Shown one piece after another: positions 38,031 to 49,675 of a stretch of 64,000 nucleotides of DNA. Every line of letters begins with the position of its first letter. Position 1 is the first letter of the stretch. The position numbers and the translations under genes were made by a program. This DNA comes from Enoplolaimus lenunculus (Eukaryota > Nematoda > Enoplea > Enoplida > Thoracostomopsidae), in NCBI GenBank assembly GCA_030248215.1, contig JASANG010003084.1:1-64000 (forward strand). Reading direction: 5' to 3'. A model generated the notes under the pieces. The model was not told the DNA's origin and did not search any database. It saw only the letters and a program-made list of their open reading frames with translations.

Positions 38031-38400
38031 AACTATCAATTCCGCCGCAGTTAAAACACTTTGGCCTTGGTCTTGCACTAGCATTTTTGTCATTATCGTC
38101 CTCATTTCCTTTCGAGTTGCTCGAGGTACCCTCGGATTTTCTACCGTCGTCGTTCCGAAGCTTACGCTACTGTTCAGAATTTGTATTGCGCCCCTTCGAC
38201 ATACCCGAGGCACACGCTGCCCTTCCAGTTCCTCGCGAACGATCAGCGTCATTGTTGAATTGACACCTCGGTTTGCGTGCCCGATAACGCAGCACCTCGA
38301 ACAACTTGAGCGTACACAACTACAAACATCGCCTATATTCTGCGCTCGTGTTATTACCAAGACGACCCTTCGGCAATTGGTAGACTTTCACCGCCTGACC
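38031..38400 (-). other. Possible zinc-knuckle retroelement relic
   Basis: Minus-strand translation shows a CCHC-like knuckle (CSRCCVIGHA) followed by a basic and acidic low-complexity stretch and a further CFNCG-like motif. This resembles the nucleic-acid-binding part of a retroelement gag or ORF1 protein. It is short, broken and adjacent to a minisatellite. No reverse transcriptase or terminal repeats are recognisable nearby, so the family stays open. Confidence 0.3.
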
Positions 38401-38571
38401 AACCATTGAGTTGTCTACACGTAACCATGTGCGCTAGGCGGAAATAGCGACAATGTCGACGTTGTTGCTTTCCGTTTGAATCGCCTTACCACTTGTTCAT
38501 GGTGCGGCTTTGCCACCGCTTCTTACTACGACTTTCTTGATTGGAGTTGGATTGAGTCCCATTGCTATAGA

Positions 38572-38654
38572 ATGATGTTGAAAACATATCAAAACTTACC
38601 CATTTCCCAGTGTCTGTTTTACCACTTCAAATGTTTACGCCTTTGCAAAAAAAG
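38572..38654 (+). CDS. Candidate first exon of NIPSNAP
   Basis: The two adjacent ATGs (38572, 38575) open a short frame rich in Lys/Arg and without acidic residues (MMLKTYQNLPISQCLFYHF, then KCLRLCKKR), typical of a mitochondrial presequence. It ends at AAAAG|GTTAAA in phase 2, exactly the phase needed by the exon at 41283. The donor is weak and the intron would be 2.6 kb, so this is only a candidate. With it the protein would be 299 residues. Confidence 0.3.
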
Positions 38655-41282
38655 GTTAAATGTTACAACAATTGCCACTAAAATGCCACAACAAACACCG
38701 ATTTTATCCCAACACAAATACGTCTGGTGCCTGCTTGGTTCATGCGGCCATATTGGATTCAGGAATACGGTAAAGATTTTGAGAGGAATAAACAACACAT
38801 TAAAATCGACCAAAATTAATTTTTTCGACCAATCACGTGACAAAGTCACCAGCCAACTACTACGTCCGATTCGCTTCACTTGAGCCAGGGATTAGCAAAC
38901 CTTGTGGAGGCCACCGTGATCACTGTGTAAGGTTAAGATATGTGAACATCGTGTAATTCAAGATACGACACCGGCGGTTCCGCGGAAGGTAGTTCGAATC
39001 CCCACGAAACTCGTCGTAGGCTTACCCATAAATTCGCTAGAGTGAAATCAACGCGACACGGAGTAAATCATTGTTTAAGTGGCAACATAAGGAAAACGCA
39101 CTACTTCATATAGATATTTGTCTATCCAAAAACCTTTTGCAACTTCGAGAATTCATACCAAAAAGTAACAAAAAAATGGATCAAATGTACCCCATTTTCT
39201 TACACGCTCAATTTTTAAGTCTCAAATCCGGTCTGGTTAGTTCAGATTCTATACGTTGATATGCATAGAAATAGCGCAAAGGAATCGCGGAGTCGAAACA
39301 TACTAGAACAAACAAAACTCGTGTTCAGCTGCAAAGTACCTCGTTAAGAACGATCATCAATTTGAGCTGTGAACAGATGAAACATACTTTAGCGACCTGG
39401 CGTAAAAATACCGAAGGAAAAACACATTCACAAAAACAAGTTTTGAGTTGGAATTTAATGTCAACTACAGTGAAATGAGATTGCAGGTTTTTGCTGTTGC
39501 GAGATTTCCTTCATTGTTCCGCCTCTGTTATGATTCTTGGTTCTCCGGATACAGCCTAGTAATAATATGCCTTTACGTCCTCGTTAAGGTCTGCCGGATT
39601 TTATAGTAGTCTCGTAATTAGAGTGTGTTAAAACGAAGTCGGGCCTTTGACAAAGACTTTTTTGCAGTAGCGCGTGCAGTATAACATGGATGTTCCAAAA
39701 AGGTTTAAATGGTTTGGTTGGAACACGCTTGACGCAAGGGGAATTATGGAAAACTAAATCTGAAATTTTTTGCCGGATCAGCACTCCTCTCCACACCTCA
39801 TCTTCAGTTTGCATGTTGGAAACCGTAGAAAGTCCTGCTGTTTCTGCCTTGCCATCACTGACCTATATTCGCAGGTTTCTGTTCGATTCAGTCGGTTGCA
39901 TTTGCATGTACTCCTTGATTTAGTTGCCCCTGGGGCAACAAACATTGGCCCCAGCTTTCTTCTCTAATTAGTTTAACCGTCGATTACATTGTCGTCATGT
40001 ATGCTCGCGTTAACCGAATACTACAGTGCACTGCATTTTACTGCATGTGTACTCAATGGACAATTATATGCTTAGATGCTTCAATTTTACGAAGATTTGA
40101 CTTTCATTAGCGTTTCTATTGACTAGATATTATGTTCATTCACCCTGTGGCACTTTATCATTGCGCTCTTGCATATTTCTCTATAATTCGATACGAAAAC
40201 AACTTAGCTAGTCATTCAGTTTCCAGCATTTACGGGGATAATTGAAATGTTATATGACTAGAAAACATAAAATGAATAAATTCGTGCTGTTTTCGTGATA
40301 TGTGCAGCAATTTTCGATTTAACGCTATAAAACACATGGTTCAAAATAACGTGAGAAGTGACATGTGGATGCATGGAGGCAAATAATAACCTCATGCTGA
40401 TGCTGTACATCGGTAAAAATACTGCTGCATATGTAGTGCCTTCATATGCAGCAGCAGTAAAACGTGGAAGAACCAAGATGCATATGTATAATGTTGAGGT
40501 TCTTATAAGGCATAAAAACAGAAAAACTCAGCAGTTGATTGTGAGGCGGCGTGGCTCAGTCAGCTGCTGAGAACTAAAAACTGAAAAACTGTCGTACCCT
40601 AGCCTACCCAACTTATCACAAGAACGGTTATGCAATATAAATTATGTATTTTAATTTCAGGAGTTTATTACAAAAGGTTATTCTTTTGTGTTGTTTGTAG
40701 TCTTGTGTTCGGGTGCTACGTATGTCTCACAGTTTTGGATTAAAGTTGTTGCGCTGCGGCAGTTCTGTATTCCGAAGGTTAGGACTTTTTACAATACTAT
40801 AGCAGCCAGTGTTCCTGTAAATAGCGTGCTTAAGCTTAGGTAGGAGTGGTTAAACTGGAGTTATTTGGATTCTAAGGTTTAAGGAGCAGTGGAGTAACCG
40901 GAGTATTTGGAGTTTTACTGGAGCATTATTATGGTATTCTGGAGTTATTACTGGAGTTTGTTTGATATTAGTACCGGAGCTTGGAGTTTACTAGGAGTCA
41001 TTGAAAATATTTAATATTAGCGTAAGTTTAAACACTACGTTAATATTTACCAGCATAACGCTTGTCAATATTGTTTAGTAAACTGTTACAACCGGACGCG
41101 TCTTATCAGAGCGTTGAGGTTCCCACATTCAGCATTGTATTACGGACACAGACACACCGAATACCTTGCAAATCCGACAGATACAAAATTTTCGATAAAT
41201 GATGAGAAGCGCAAAAATCTTGAGTGCAGTTTTTTGTGATATTGGTTCAAGTATACGTATAAATGTCCTTTTGATCTTTTAG
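38655..41282. other. Non-coding stretch before the first firm NIPSNAP exon
   Basis: If 38572 is the true first exon this is intron 1. It holds a tRNA B-box-like sequence (AGTTCGAATCCCC near 38991) without a foldable partner, and a GGAGTATTTGGAGTT-type repeat at 40840-41000. No other gene is recognised. Confidence 0.35.
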
Positions 41283-44200
41283 AAATATATGCGTTTCTCA
41301 CGGTCGGTTTGCTCAAGACTCCAGCGGCAGCACAACGTCGGGTGGTCAAACTACAGGCTCAAGTGATGATCGCGGATGGTTCTCGCGGTTGCTTGGTATA
41401 CAAACAATTGAACCAATGAAAGCGTCACATTCATCCATGTTGTCTGATAAAGAAACTGTCTACGAGTTGTGTAGTAAGTTTCCGATATTTTCGGTGTGAA
41501 ACAGCTTGCTGCCGCAGAAATGGACGTGACTTTGACACAACATTTTTTAAGTTTTAGAGTACCTTCATATGTATATATTCAACGTTCCGTTGCTGGACTA
41601 CGTTGTTTACTGTTACGTTTCCTATGGACACATCAATTTTCCGGGGTCTAACCGTCGGGTGCCAACCAGTCGTAGTGCAACTACATGTATTGAGCGAAGC
41701 TCGGACCTACTTACATTTTTAGTCGGTCTAGTTAAGCACAAACGCATATGTTGGCCCACTTACTTTTCAATTAAACTAGTATGCAAATTATTTATCACCT
41801 AAGTATTCAGATTTCTCGCACATAAAAACCCCTTAGTACTGAAATTAGATTGTTTGTAACGTTGATAAGCAGTGAATCAAAATTCCTAATTTAGGCTTAA
41901 CCAATTCAGCTAATATTTAAATTTATTACGTATTAGTTAACTGTTCATTAATTGGTTTTGGTAGTTTGCAAACAGTTTATTGATATTCCTGGCATCAAAA
42001 AAACTTTTTAATATTGAAGTTAGAGTACATCTAAAGCTAAAAATTAGTGAAATAATATAAAAAGTGCTAATTTGGGCTTAACCAATTACGCAAATTAGCG
42101 TGTTGTTAATAAACGGCTAAATACAACAAATGTTTTCATCTATATGTACTGGATCACTACCTAGCAAAGGCGCACAGTGTAAAATCTAGAATTTAAAATA
42201 CAAAAGATTAGTTATCTTCCGTGGTTCAACCGGAATTGCTTTTCCGGCTAGAATTATTGCAAAAATTCAATTCCTGTTTCTATTCTGGTAAAATTTAGTT
42301 ACTGTTGGGACCATGTTATGTTCCCCCTCATTTTGCTTTTCCTAGCTTTTTCAAGCTAGTGTTGTAGACCTTGCTCCCAATCGTCATCAGCCTAGGGAAA
42401 CCATAAGCACGTTCATAACTTGACCGTTTGAAAACATCGATCAAGAGCATGATTTGAAAATATTTGTAACTATGTGTACTATGTGCCACATTTTTTTATT
42501 TTAGCTCATGATATTGTTCCTGGTGAAATGAAGAGTTATCTTGATCTATAGTACGTCATAGTTCGATGTCACATGTTAAGAGATAAGATAAAACTTACAC
42601 GTTCTTCATTGATGTAAAAATTGCGGTATAAACTTGGAATGAAACATGTTTTCATTCCAAGCGCTATTTCTTTTGTGTATAGCATTAGATCGATGATAAC
42701 TACATTTAATTTTTGAGAGTAAAAATATTGGAAAGATGCGTAACTGAATTTTTCCCTACGATATTGCAAAAGTTTAGTGTGAATCAGGGCTGAGTGGCCT
42801 GGGTCACGTTTTTGACTCTCGGCAGGTTTTTTAACCGAGATCAAAGCTCCAGAAGCAAATGACCAACTACCAGGGATGAGAGTCTCGGTCTCAGTCTCGA
42901 CTTCGACGAGTTTCGGTGTTTGGCCGTTCTGGGAGGCGTTCTCGGTCCGGAGACCATAAGTCATGGATTTAGCAAATGTATCGCTGTATTGTTGAAGTAT
43001 GTGATGCGTGATGAAAAAAATTCGTTATGGATCAATGAATTTTCATAGTTACGCAATAATTATAAGCAGATATTCTGAAAAGCGTAAAAAAACTATGAAG
43101 ACACAAAAAATACGAAAAATCTATTTGAAATAATTTATTTTGAATATTTTAATTTATTTCGATGATTACCAAAAATTGATCAAGACCGAGACTTTTCATG
43201 ACCTGTCTCGGTAGTCAGCAGGAAGCAAATTGGAACTGGATTATACCGGATTCGGAATTGGAACAGCAAATTTGTACCATAATTGCAATCGGAATCGGAA
43301 TCAAAACTAGAAATGAAATTTTATGACTACGGATAATTTGTATTGACAAATATAATATTGATTTAGAGCTGCTTGGCAATAATTTTCAAAGACGTCGTCT
43401 GAATAAATTGGCGTCTGTTGGCTGGCAACAATTTTCAAAAAGGTTACGTACCTGATCAAGTTCACGATGATTTTCGGTTTGTAAAAGCTAATCTACAATC
43501 AATTATTGATAAGTTAACTCATTGAAAGCAATTTAATAGATGAATAATACAGAATTATTATTCAAGTATTCAACGTATCACAACAAGTAGGACTAACATT
43601 GAAATTTCAAAAATCCGATTTCGAAAGATTGTGCAATCGGAATCGGACTCGGAACTCGGTGTGAATTGGAATTCTAATCGCATTCGGAACTCCTGTTTCA
43701 CCTTGGTAGTCAGGTCTCTTTCGCCTTGTGAAAACTCTTTTGTAACAAAAAACTGACTATAAATCATTAGTTGGGCTGAAACCAGTTGAAATCTTTATTA
43801 GAAAAACTTCTTTATACCAAGCAAAAAATGATCGCGTTCACAGCGAGAAAATATAAAGATCAATGTTAAAAACATCAATTAGTTCTGTTAATTGGACATT
43901 CATGAAATCGCTTCGATTACGGCTCAAAAATAACTGAAACCGATGCTTTTAGTCTAGGTCTCGATTTGCAGGTCTCGGTTTTCGGTCGCGGTTTTCTCTA
44001 AATGCGCCGTTCACAATAAGAAACTTTGATTGGGCACAAAAGTGTCATACGGTAGGGTTTATGAGTGTCAAATTTCAAATTTGCCAAATGATAACCCTAC
44101 GCTTACACTTTTTTCATTATCTTACCCGAACACGTCACAGAGCACTTTGTGATACGCGTTATGGTATGGTTAATGGAAAATTTGCCCTGCATATATATTT

Positions 44201-47200
44201 ATGTACCATGTGCAGTAGATGTATATGTGTGGCTGTTGAAATTAGTCTCATCAACCCTATGCTAATGCAAAAAAAGTTTTGTGGCAAAGTGTGCATTTGG
44301 GTTTAAAAACATTTGGATAAAAACTGCTCACATATTTAAATTTTGTATCTCGCTTTGTATCAAATGCAAAACTTGATAATTAGAAGTGACGGTACGTCAT
44401 TGTCAAATAATTCGGTGTTTTTCCATGTCAAATATTCGCTCAGTGCAGTACGCGGCTACAGTAGAAATTTTAATGCAGAGCTAGTGGTTTCACTGTTTCA
44501 CATCCCAGCTGTCTCGCAAACTTTGGGTCATTCTCCCTCTGGGGCCGTCGCGTTTTTTCACGACGGCAAAAGAGAGCAAAATTAAATTTTCAACTATTTT
44601 GCTGTTTAGGTTAAAGAATATGCGTAAAATTAATGTTTATCTTTATGCTTTAGACTGTGCTTTACTTTCTGCATCATTCAAGCACAGACATTTTAAACAT
44701 TCCTCCTCAACTAATTTTTGCGTTTCTCTCCTTTTTCTCTTTTTTGCCACAAAACTCTTAACCTTACCTTAATGCGCAAGCAACAGAGACACAAATACAT
44801 GTCTGTAACAATTAAATTGCACTTCTGTTAGGGTAGGATTACCGATTGGAAAATTTGAACTTTGCCACAGCTTAACCATACCCTACTGGCTTCTCCACAG
44901 CGGGGGGGGGGGGGCCCAGCACTTTTCGAAATTTTCATTTTCCCCCCGGCGAAAATTTTGCCGCCCCCAGGAAAGGCTCCAGGCTCCCCGGCAAATTTTC
45001 GGCCGCCCCCAGCAAAATGCACCCCAGCAAATTTTTTGCTGGGGGCCCCCAGGACTTTTCTAGGTCAAAAATTTTCAATGTTAAAACGTAAAGACCTGGA
45101 CTTCTTTTGAGGCGGACATACGGCAAAATGTGATTATATATTACGCTGAGTACTCATAATTTTTTAATAGCGATACAAATACCGGTAGTAACTAGTACAA
45201 TTCAATAATGAACTGAAAAAAGCACAATTATATAAAGACCGTTTCAGGGCATACAGCATTCGAAAGTACCTGGCAGCAACAAGTCCAACCCGCCTGAGCC
45301 TTGTGATAAACTGAAGCTGTGACTAATATATAAAATATATGTTAATCACAGTTTCAATTATAGATTATCTATATTTTATATAATTGTGCTTCTTTCAACT
45401 TCTGGTTAAGTTGTCAGTATATACGTAATATTAGTTAAAATTATTGTTATTAGCGTTTGCGATAAATTTTTGTCATGTTGAGCGATGAGTAATCTTACGT
45501 TGAGTTGGAAACACGGTCTAGAATGAAAAAATGGTCCAAAAAGTCGGTTTGCAAAATTTTAAGCCTGCCCTCCAGGACCCCCAGATCATCTGGGGCCCCC
45601 AGGAAAACTGCCCCCCAGGAAACTCCTGGGGGTCCCCAGGAAACGCCCCCCGGCGGAAATTTTCAAGCTGTGGAGAAGCCAGCCCTATGACATTTTTTTG
45701 TGCTCAAGCAAAATTTCCTATTGTGAACGGCGAATAACCATCCATCCAGGATGTGAATACGGGTTGTTTTTAACAAAGTATTTTGTTATAGCAAATCCTT
45801 TGTGTCTCATCATGGTGATGTGTGCCCTCAAGCTCAACTGATTGGCAGTTGGAAAGTTGTTATCGGAAACCAAGATCAGACAGGTGGGTTGTTCGACGGC
45901 GCCTTCTCTTGTAGAGTATATGCCTCCTGTTTTATTTCATTAAATTTACTGACCAACCACTTGTGTTGATTTATTTGAACATTTGCTTGCGATTTCATTT
46001 CGGACCAAGTCAAGAAGTTCACACTGAAGTGAAAACAAAAAATCCAAGCTAACAATTACCTCTGTAAGCATATGTATTATATATACTTTTGTGCCACTCA
46101 ATTACTTTAAAGAAGACACAAATTTAGGTGCCATATCCGGTGAACATCCGGTTCCGACAAAAATTCAGTATCCATTAATTCTTATTCGGTCGCATTTTGT
46201 TTAGTTGGACAATTGTTGTTTGATATTTTCAGTCCATATGTGGCGGCATAGTGAAGGCTATCCGGGCTTGGATAAATCCCTCGATTTAATGCGCTCAGAT
46301 AACGTAAGAAATACGTAACGTATCCTACATAAATATGTTCGTGTAAAACTTATAAGGATAAAATATAGATATCTGGATGAGAGTGCGATGGACTTGGAAA
46401 GTGGCATAGAGTACAACCTAGTTGGCATCAAACTCTGAAAGCTTGAAATTTAGTGTTAGTGTTGCTCTTGTTTGAATTTATGAAACAATTCGTGATATGC
46501 AAGTACAAATTTTTAAGTGTTTTAATTTGTTTGTTTTTGAGTTATTTTGTCTTTCAGAATCATGTGCATTTAATCGAAGACCAATCGAAATTGTGCAGAT
46601 CACGCTCGTCGATAATAATGCTTCCGTTTAGTTTTTGGGGTGAACCAAAGCCGCGCGAACCGAAACATATCTACGAAATGCGGAGCTACGTGCTTAAGGT
46701 TTGTGCAGTTGCGCAACAGCTGGGGGCGACCGCTCACATTTTTGAAATTAGAAAGTTATTTTATAATATTGAAGGGAAAACTTTTTATGAGAAATGGTAA
46801 GGTCCCTTTAAAGTCAAACGCTAATTGATGTAGATTTTGAGTTAACGTTTGGAAAGAGACGGCTGTTTAGTGTTCATGTTTCAAACTTTCAGTCAAGTAA
46901 ATTATTTCACTGCAAAGGGAAGCCATGAAGATGTAAATTAGTGCTCGAATTGGGCCCTACTGATTATCTAGGCAAGAAAATTTTTTATTGCAAACTATTG
47001 GCTTAAGTATAAAAGTCATCTTAGCAACCCATATATAATATGTGTTCAAGCAAACAAACAGTAGCACCTTTGAAATTCAATACTGTCGCAGAAGTGAGGC
47101 AAGTTAAATGCAAGAAATGATCAAAGTTTGAACCATACAATTCTTTGGTTCGAGAGGTACAACGCTTATCTTCTTCTTCTTCTTCTTCATTTCAAGGTTG

Positions 47201-49675
47201 GAGACCATGAGGTCACATGCGGTCCGAGATAACTCCGGCCCTTCACAGGAATGTATACGCTTTCTTTGGATCATCGTACAATGTTTTCATCGGGTCATCT
47301 TTGTTGAGCAGATCTTCTCTGTGCTGGTGAAGAATATGGCATTCTTTCATCACGTGTTCGATGGTTTCGTCACTGTTAAAGCATCGTTTGCAGTGCGGTG
47401 GTTCATTGGGATTCACGGCATGCTTGAAGCTGGCAAGGTAGAAGGATTTGCCTCCAGTTCTCATTTGGGCAAGTGTTCGTGTTGCGTGAGACCACTTTCC
47501 AGCTTAGCCGGCACGAATTTCGCAATATCAAAGGTTGGCTTTCGTTCATGTTCCCATTTCTTGGCGAAGATTTTTTTGATCACAGATTTTGCGGAGCTTA
47601 TCCGGACAACGCTGTCTCAGCTGCGATCAGGCTTTTGCAAACGCCTGAACGCGTACCTAGCACGCCTGGATCCAACAGTTAGCGACGAATGCCCCGACTG
47701 CTCACAGAGGCCGCACGACACCAATCATTTGTTCAACTGTCCGGCGAAACCCACGAGTCTGACAGTCTTCGCCTTATGGGACAGCCCACTACTCGCGGCA
47801 ACTTTCCTCGGCCTGAAGACGACGAGCGACGACTGAATGGCTCCTTTGGCTACTACAACAACAACAACATCGGTACGTCTTGTTGTTTTTGGCGCTACCA
47901 TTTTTCGCGAGCGTGTCTGCGTTTTCATTGCGTTGGAGGTCACAATGGGCAGGAACCCATTGGAATATGAACTTTATACCGTTTTGTTCGGTATGGCGTG
48001 AAATTTCTTTCCAGATCCTGTTGCAGATGATGTCGGTTTGCAGATGAGGTCCTTTCTTGAGCTTTTGTATGGCAGATCTTGAATCACAGCAGATCCAGCA
48101 GACCTCGTCATACTTTATATCGTTGTTGTCTACTTTGTTCTGTACCATTTTGAGTGCTTCATATATGGCAACAATTTCTGTTTTGGTACTGCTCGCAATA
48201 CGTCCAGCCGCTACCGATCGTTCTCTGGTGTTTCCATTTGCACTGATTTCCAGAATTCCACTACCACCATTGCTGATTCCGCCTTCAGCGGAACCGTCGG
48301 TCCAGTACTGGAGAGCGGGCTTCGGCAGACTTCATAAAGTACTTTCTGCTGCTTGTTTACACTTTTCTGGTGGCATGTCTTTAGTCACTGTTATCGCGAG
48401 TTCTTCGTTGAAGGTGGTTGTCTTCCATTTCAGCCACGGGGGGTGTTGGAATGGTTTTAGTTCCTCTCTTCGAAATCCTTGTAGCCCAGTGTTTTCTGCA
48501 AGGCGTTTGGCTTCGTCCCGCCATTGGACTTTGGATGTTCTTTTGGGTACTCTGTTTTCGGGGTCAACGATTTGGCGCCGGGGGTTTCCAGAGGAAAGTG
48601 CTACACACATTTGAGAAAACGGCCAATCATCTCAAAAAGCCAAAAAATAATGACGTCAAGTATTTCTTCTAAACTGAGATTTTGGGCATACCTGTAGCTA
48701 TCATAAGATGCTAGGAATCAAAACGATCAATTTTCTTCAAAAGACTTGCAAGCAGGGCTAAAATTTTGAAAAGGGTCAAAGTTTGTTTTGAGGGGTTACG
48801 CCCATGCGCTTCTTCTGGACAGGATACGGACTCGTTTTAGGTGTAAGTGATATCTGACTCTCTTGTCATTCCTTGCCTTTTAATTCTATATTCTGTATTT
48901 TTCAGCCAGGTACAATGATTGAATGGGGTAACAATTGGGCGAGAGGTATTACGTTTCGACGCGATTTTAACCAAGATGTCGGTGGATTTTTTTCACAAAT
49001 TGGTCGCTTGTATATGGTGTTTCATTTCTGGGGTAAGGGCTTTTTGCCTTCTGTTTGAAACAGTCAATCACAACGCTTTGTATTCAAAATCAGTTCAGGT
49101 ATCAAACACGCCCTTTGGGTTTTTGCACAGTTGTTCTCAGACACGGTGTCAGTTTCCAGCATCGGAACACTTCAAGAAACGTTAGTGAAACGTAACCCCT
49201 TTTCAACTTTTGTACTTCAGCGTACAAAGATCTCGATACTCGAAGACAGATACGGGAAGACACGTGGCGCAAACCTGGCTGGGATACCAATATTGCATAC
49301 ACAGGTGAGTACTTATTTACTTTCACCCAGAAAAAGTCTCTTCATGCACATAATGGCTGGGTTGATAAAATAGGTTGAGGCTTAGGCATTTCTTTAGCCT
49401 AAGCCACAGCCTACCCCTAGGCCACAGTTTAGGCATAGGACTTTTGCATTAGATCAATTGGAAATGAGTAATAGAATAGGGCATAGCGAAGGAACAGAAA
49501 ATGGTGATAAGCTTGAATGTTTAAGGTGTTCGCATAACACTTGAGCCTCAAGCCTAGTTAGGACTAATTTATAAAACCTTATATTTTAAATACTGTATCA
49601 TTTGTTTCAGTGCCATTGATATACAAGATGGAAAATAAAGTGATGGTTCCGAACGAATTTTCTCAGCTGCAGTAA
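41283..49675 (+). CDS. NIPSNAP: NIPSNAP family mitochondrial protein
   Basis: NIPSNAP proteins are matrix-directed mitochondrial proteins with paired ferredoxin-like domains, linked to mitophagy signalling in vertebrates. Eight exons join in phase: 41283-41473, 42505-42550, 45792-45883, 46233-46303, 46558-46698, 48906-49032, 49221-49304, 49611-49675. They give 271 residues and TAA. Landmarks are WFSRLLG near the N-terminus, [92 protein letters not shown] and a final [11 protein letters not shown]. All are family hallmarks in the family order. The second listed exon is only 46 bp. The N-terminal exon is not secure (see the candidate at 38572). Introns are loaded with transposons, including a nested LINE pair and a G-rich TIR element, but no coding exon is damaged. 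Confidence 0.95.
41690..42125. repeat. Repeat family shared with 28.6-29.4 kb
   Basis: It opens with ATTGAGCGAAGCTCG, followed by two tandem units containing TTCTCGCACATAAAAACC, TGAAATTAGATTG and CCTAATTTAGGCTTAACC. These match the repeats at 28595-29405. It lies in a NIPSNAP intron. Confidence 0.65.
42871..43218. mobile_element. TCTCGG-family element, split copy
   Basis: It starts CAGGGATGAGAGTCTCGG and carries TCTCGG words at the left and CCGAGACTTTTCATG at about 43184. It is interrupted at 43219 by another element and appears to resume after 43713. The outer right end is unclear (perhaps near 43990). Confidence 0.5.
43219..43705. mobile_element. hAT-like MITE nested in the TCTCGG element
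   Basis: 487 bp bounded by a perfect 8-bp duplication GTAGTCAG (43211-43218 and 43706-43713). Ends are CAGGAAGCAAATTGG and CCTGTTTCACCTTG, a partly diverged inverted repeat of the CAGG type. Both arms carry GGAATCGGA-type words. No coding content. Confidence 0.75.
44886..45682. mobile_element. G-rich TIR element with 5-bp target duplication
   Basis: 797 bp inside a NIPSNAP intron. A perfect 16-bp inverted repeat CTGGCTTCTCCACAGC lies at 44886-44901, with its complement at 45667-45682. It is flanked by a perfect 5-bp duplication CCCTA (44881-44885 and 45683-45687). Just inside each end are blocks of C/G runs with repeated CCCCCAGGA and GGGGGCCCCCAG words and GCAAATTTT spacers. The AT-rich middle (about 45130-45530) has no ORF of note. 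It looks like a non-autonomous DNA transposon, superfamily unassigned. The G-runs could form quadruplexes. Confidence 0.8.
47165..48640 (-). mobile_element. LINE 3' part with RNase H domain, interrupted
   Basis: Minus strand, inside the NIPSNAP intron 46699-48905. A post-RT segment (48610-48332) is followed by a ribonuclease H domain with its acidic set visible: [10 protein letters not shown], then [10 protein letters not shown], then [11 protein letters not shown] and [20 protein letters not shown] (about 48335-47880). After an interruption it resumes at about 47590 and ends with a C-terminal zinc motif, [18 protein letters not shown] (47464-47243). A GAA-type simple tail lies near 47165-47190. 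RNase H places it in the I/R1-like group of LINEs. It is 5' truncated, with at least one frame break between the post-RT and RNase H parts. Confidence 0.85.
47590..47868 (+). mobile_element. Second LINE 3' end nested in the first
   Basis: On the plus strand the C-terminal tail of a different LINE reads [20 protein letters not shown], then [11 protein letters not shown], then [18 protein letters not shown] and [13 protein letters not shown], and stops shortly before a CAACAACAACAAC tail (to about 47868). The host LINE is disrupted exactly across this interval. It is a severely 5'-truncated, head-on insertion, and Jockey-like by its tail. Confidence 0.8.

Noticed and set aside
38940-39010. tRNA gene or tRNA-derived SINE
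   Set aside because: A good B-box-like AGTTCGAATCCCC is present, but I could not pair an A box, anticodon arm or acceptor stem around it.
40540-40620. tRNA gene starting at GGCGTGGCTCAGT
   Set aside because: An A-box-like start only. No B box or closing stem follows.
47198-47836. 212-codon plus-strand frame as one gene
   Set aside because: Its first part is antisense to the RNase H LINE and its last part is the tail of a second LINE. It joins two elements by chance.
48057-48614. 185-codon plus-strand frame
   Set aside because: Antisense of the LINE RNase H and post-RT region, with no family resemblance.
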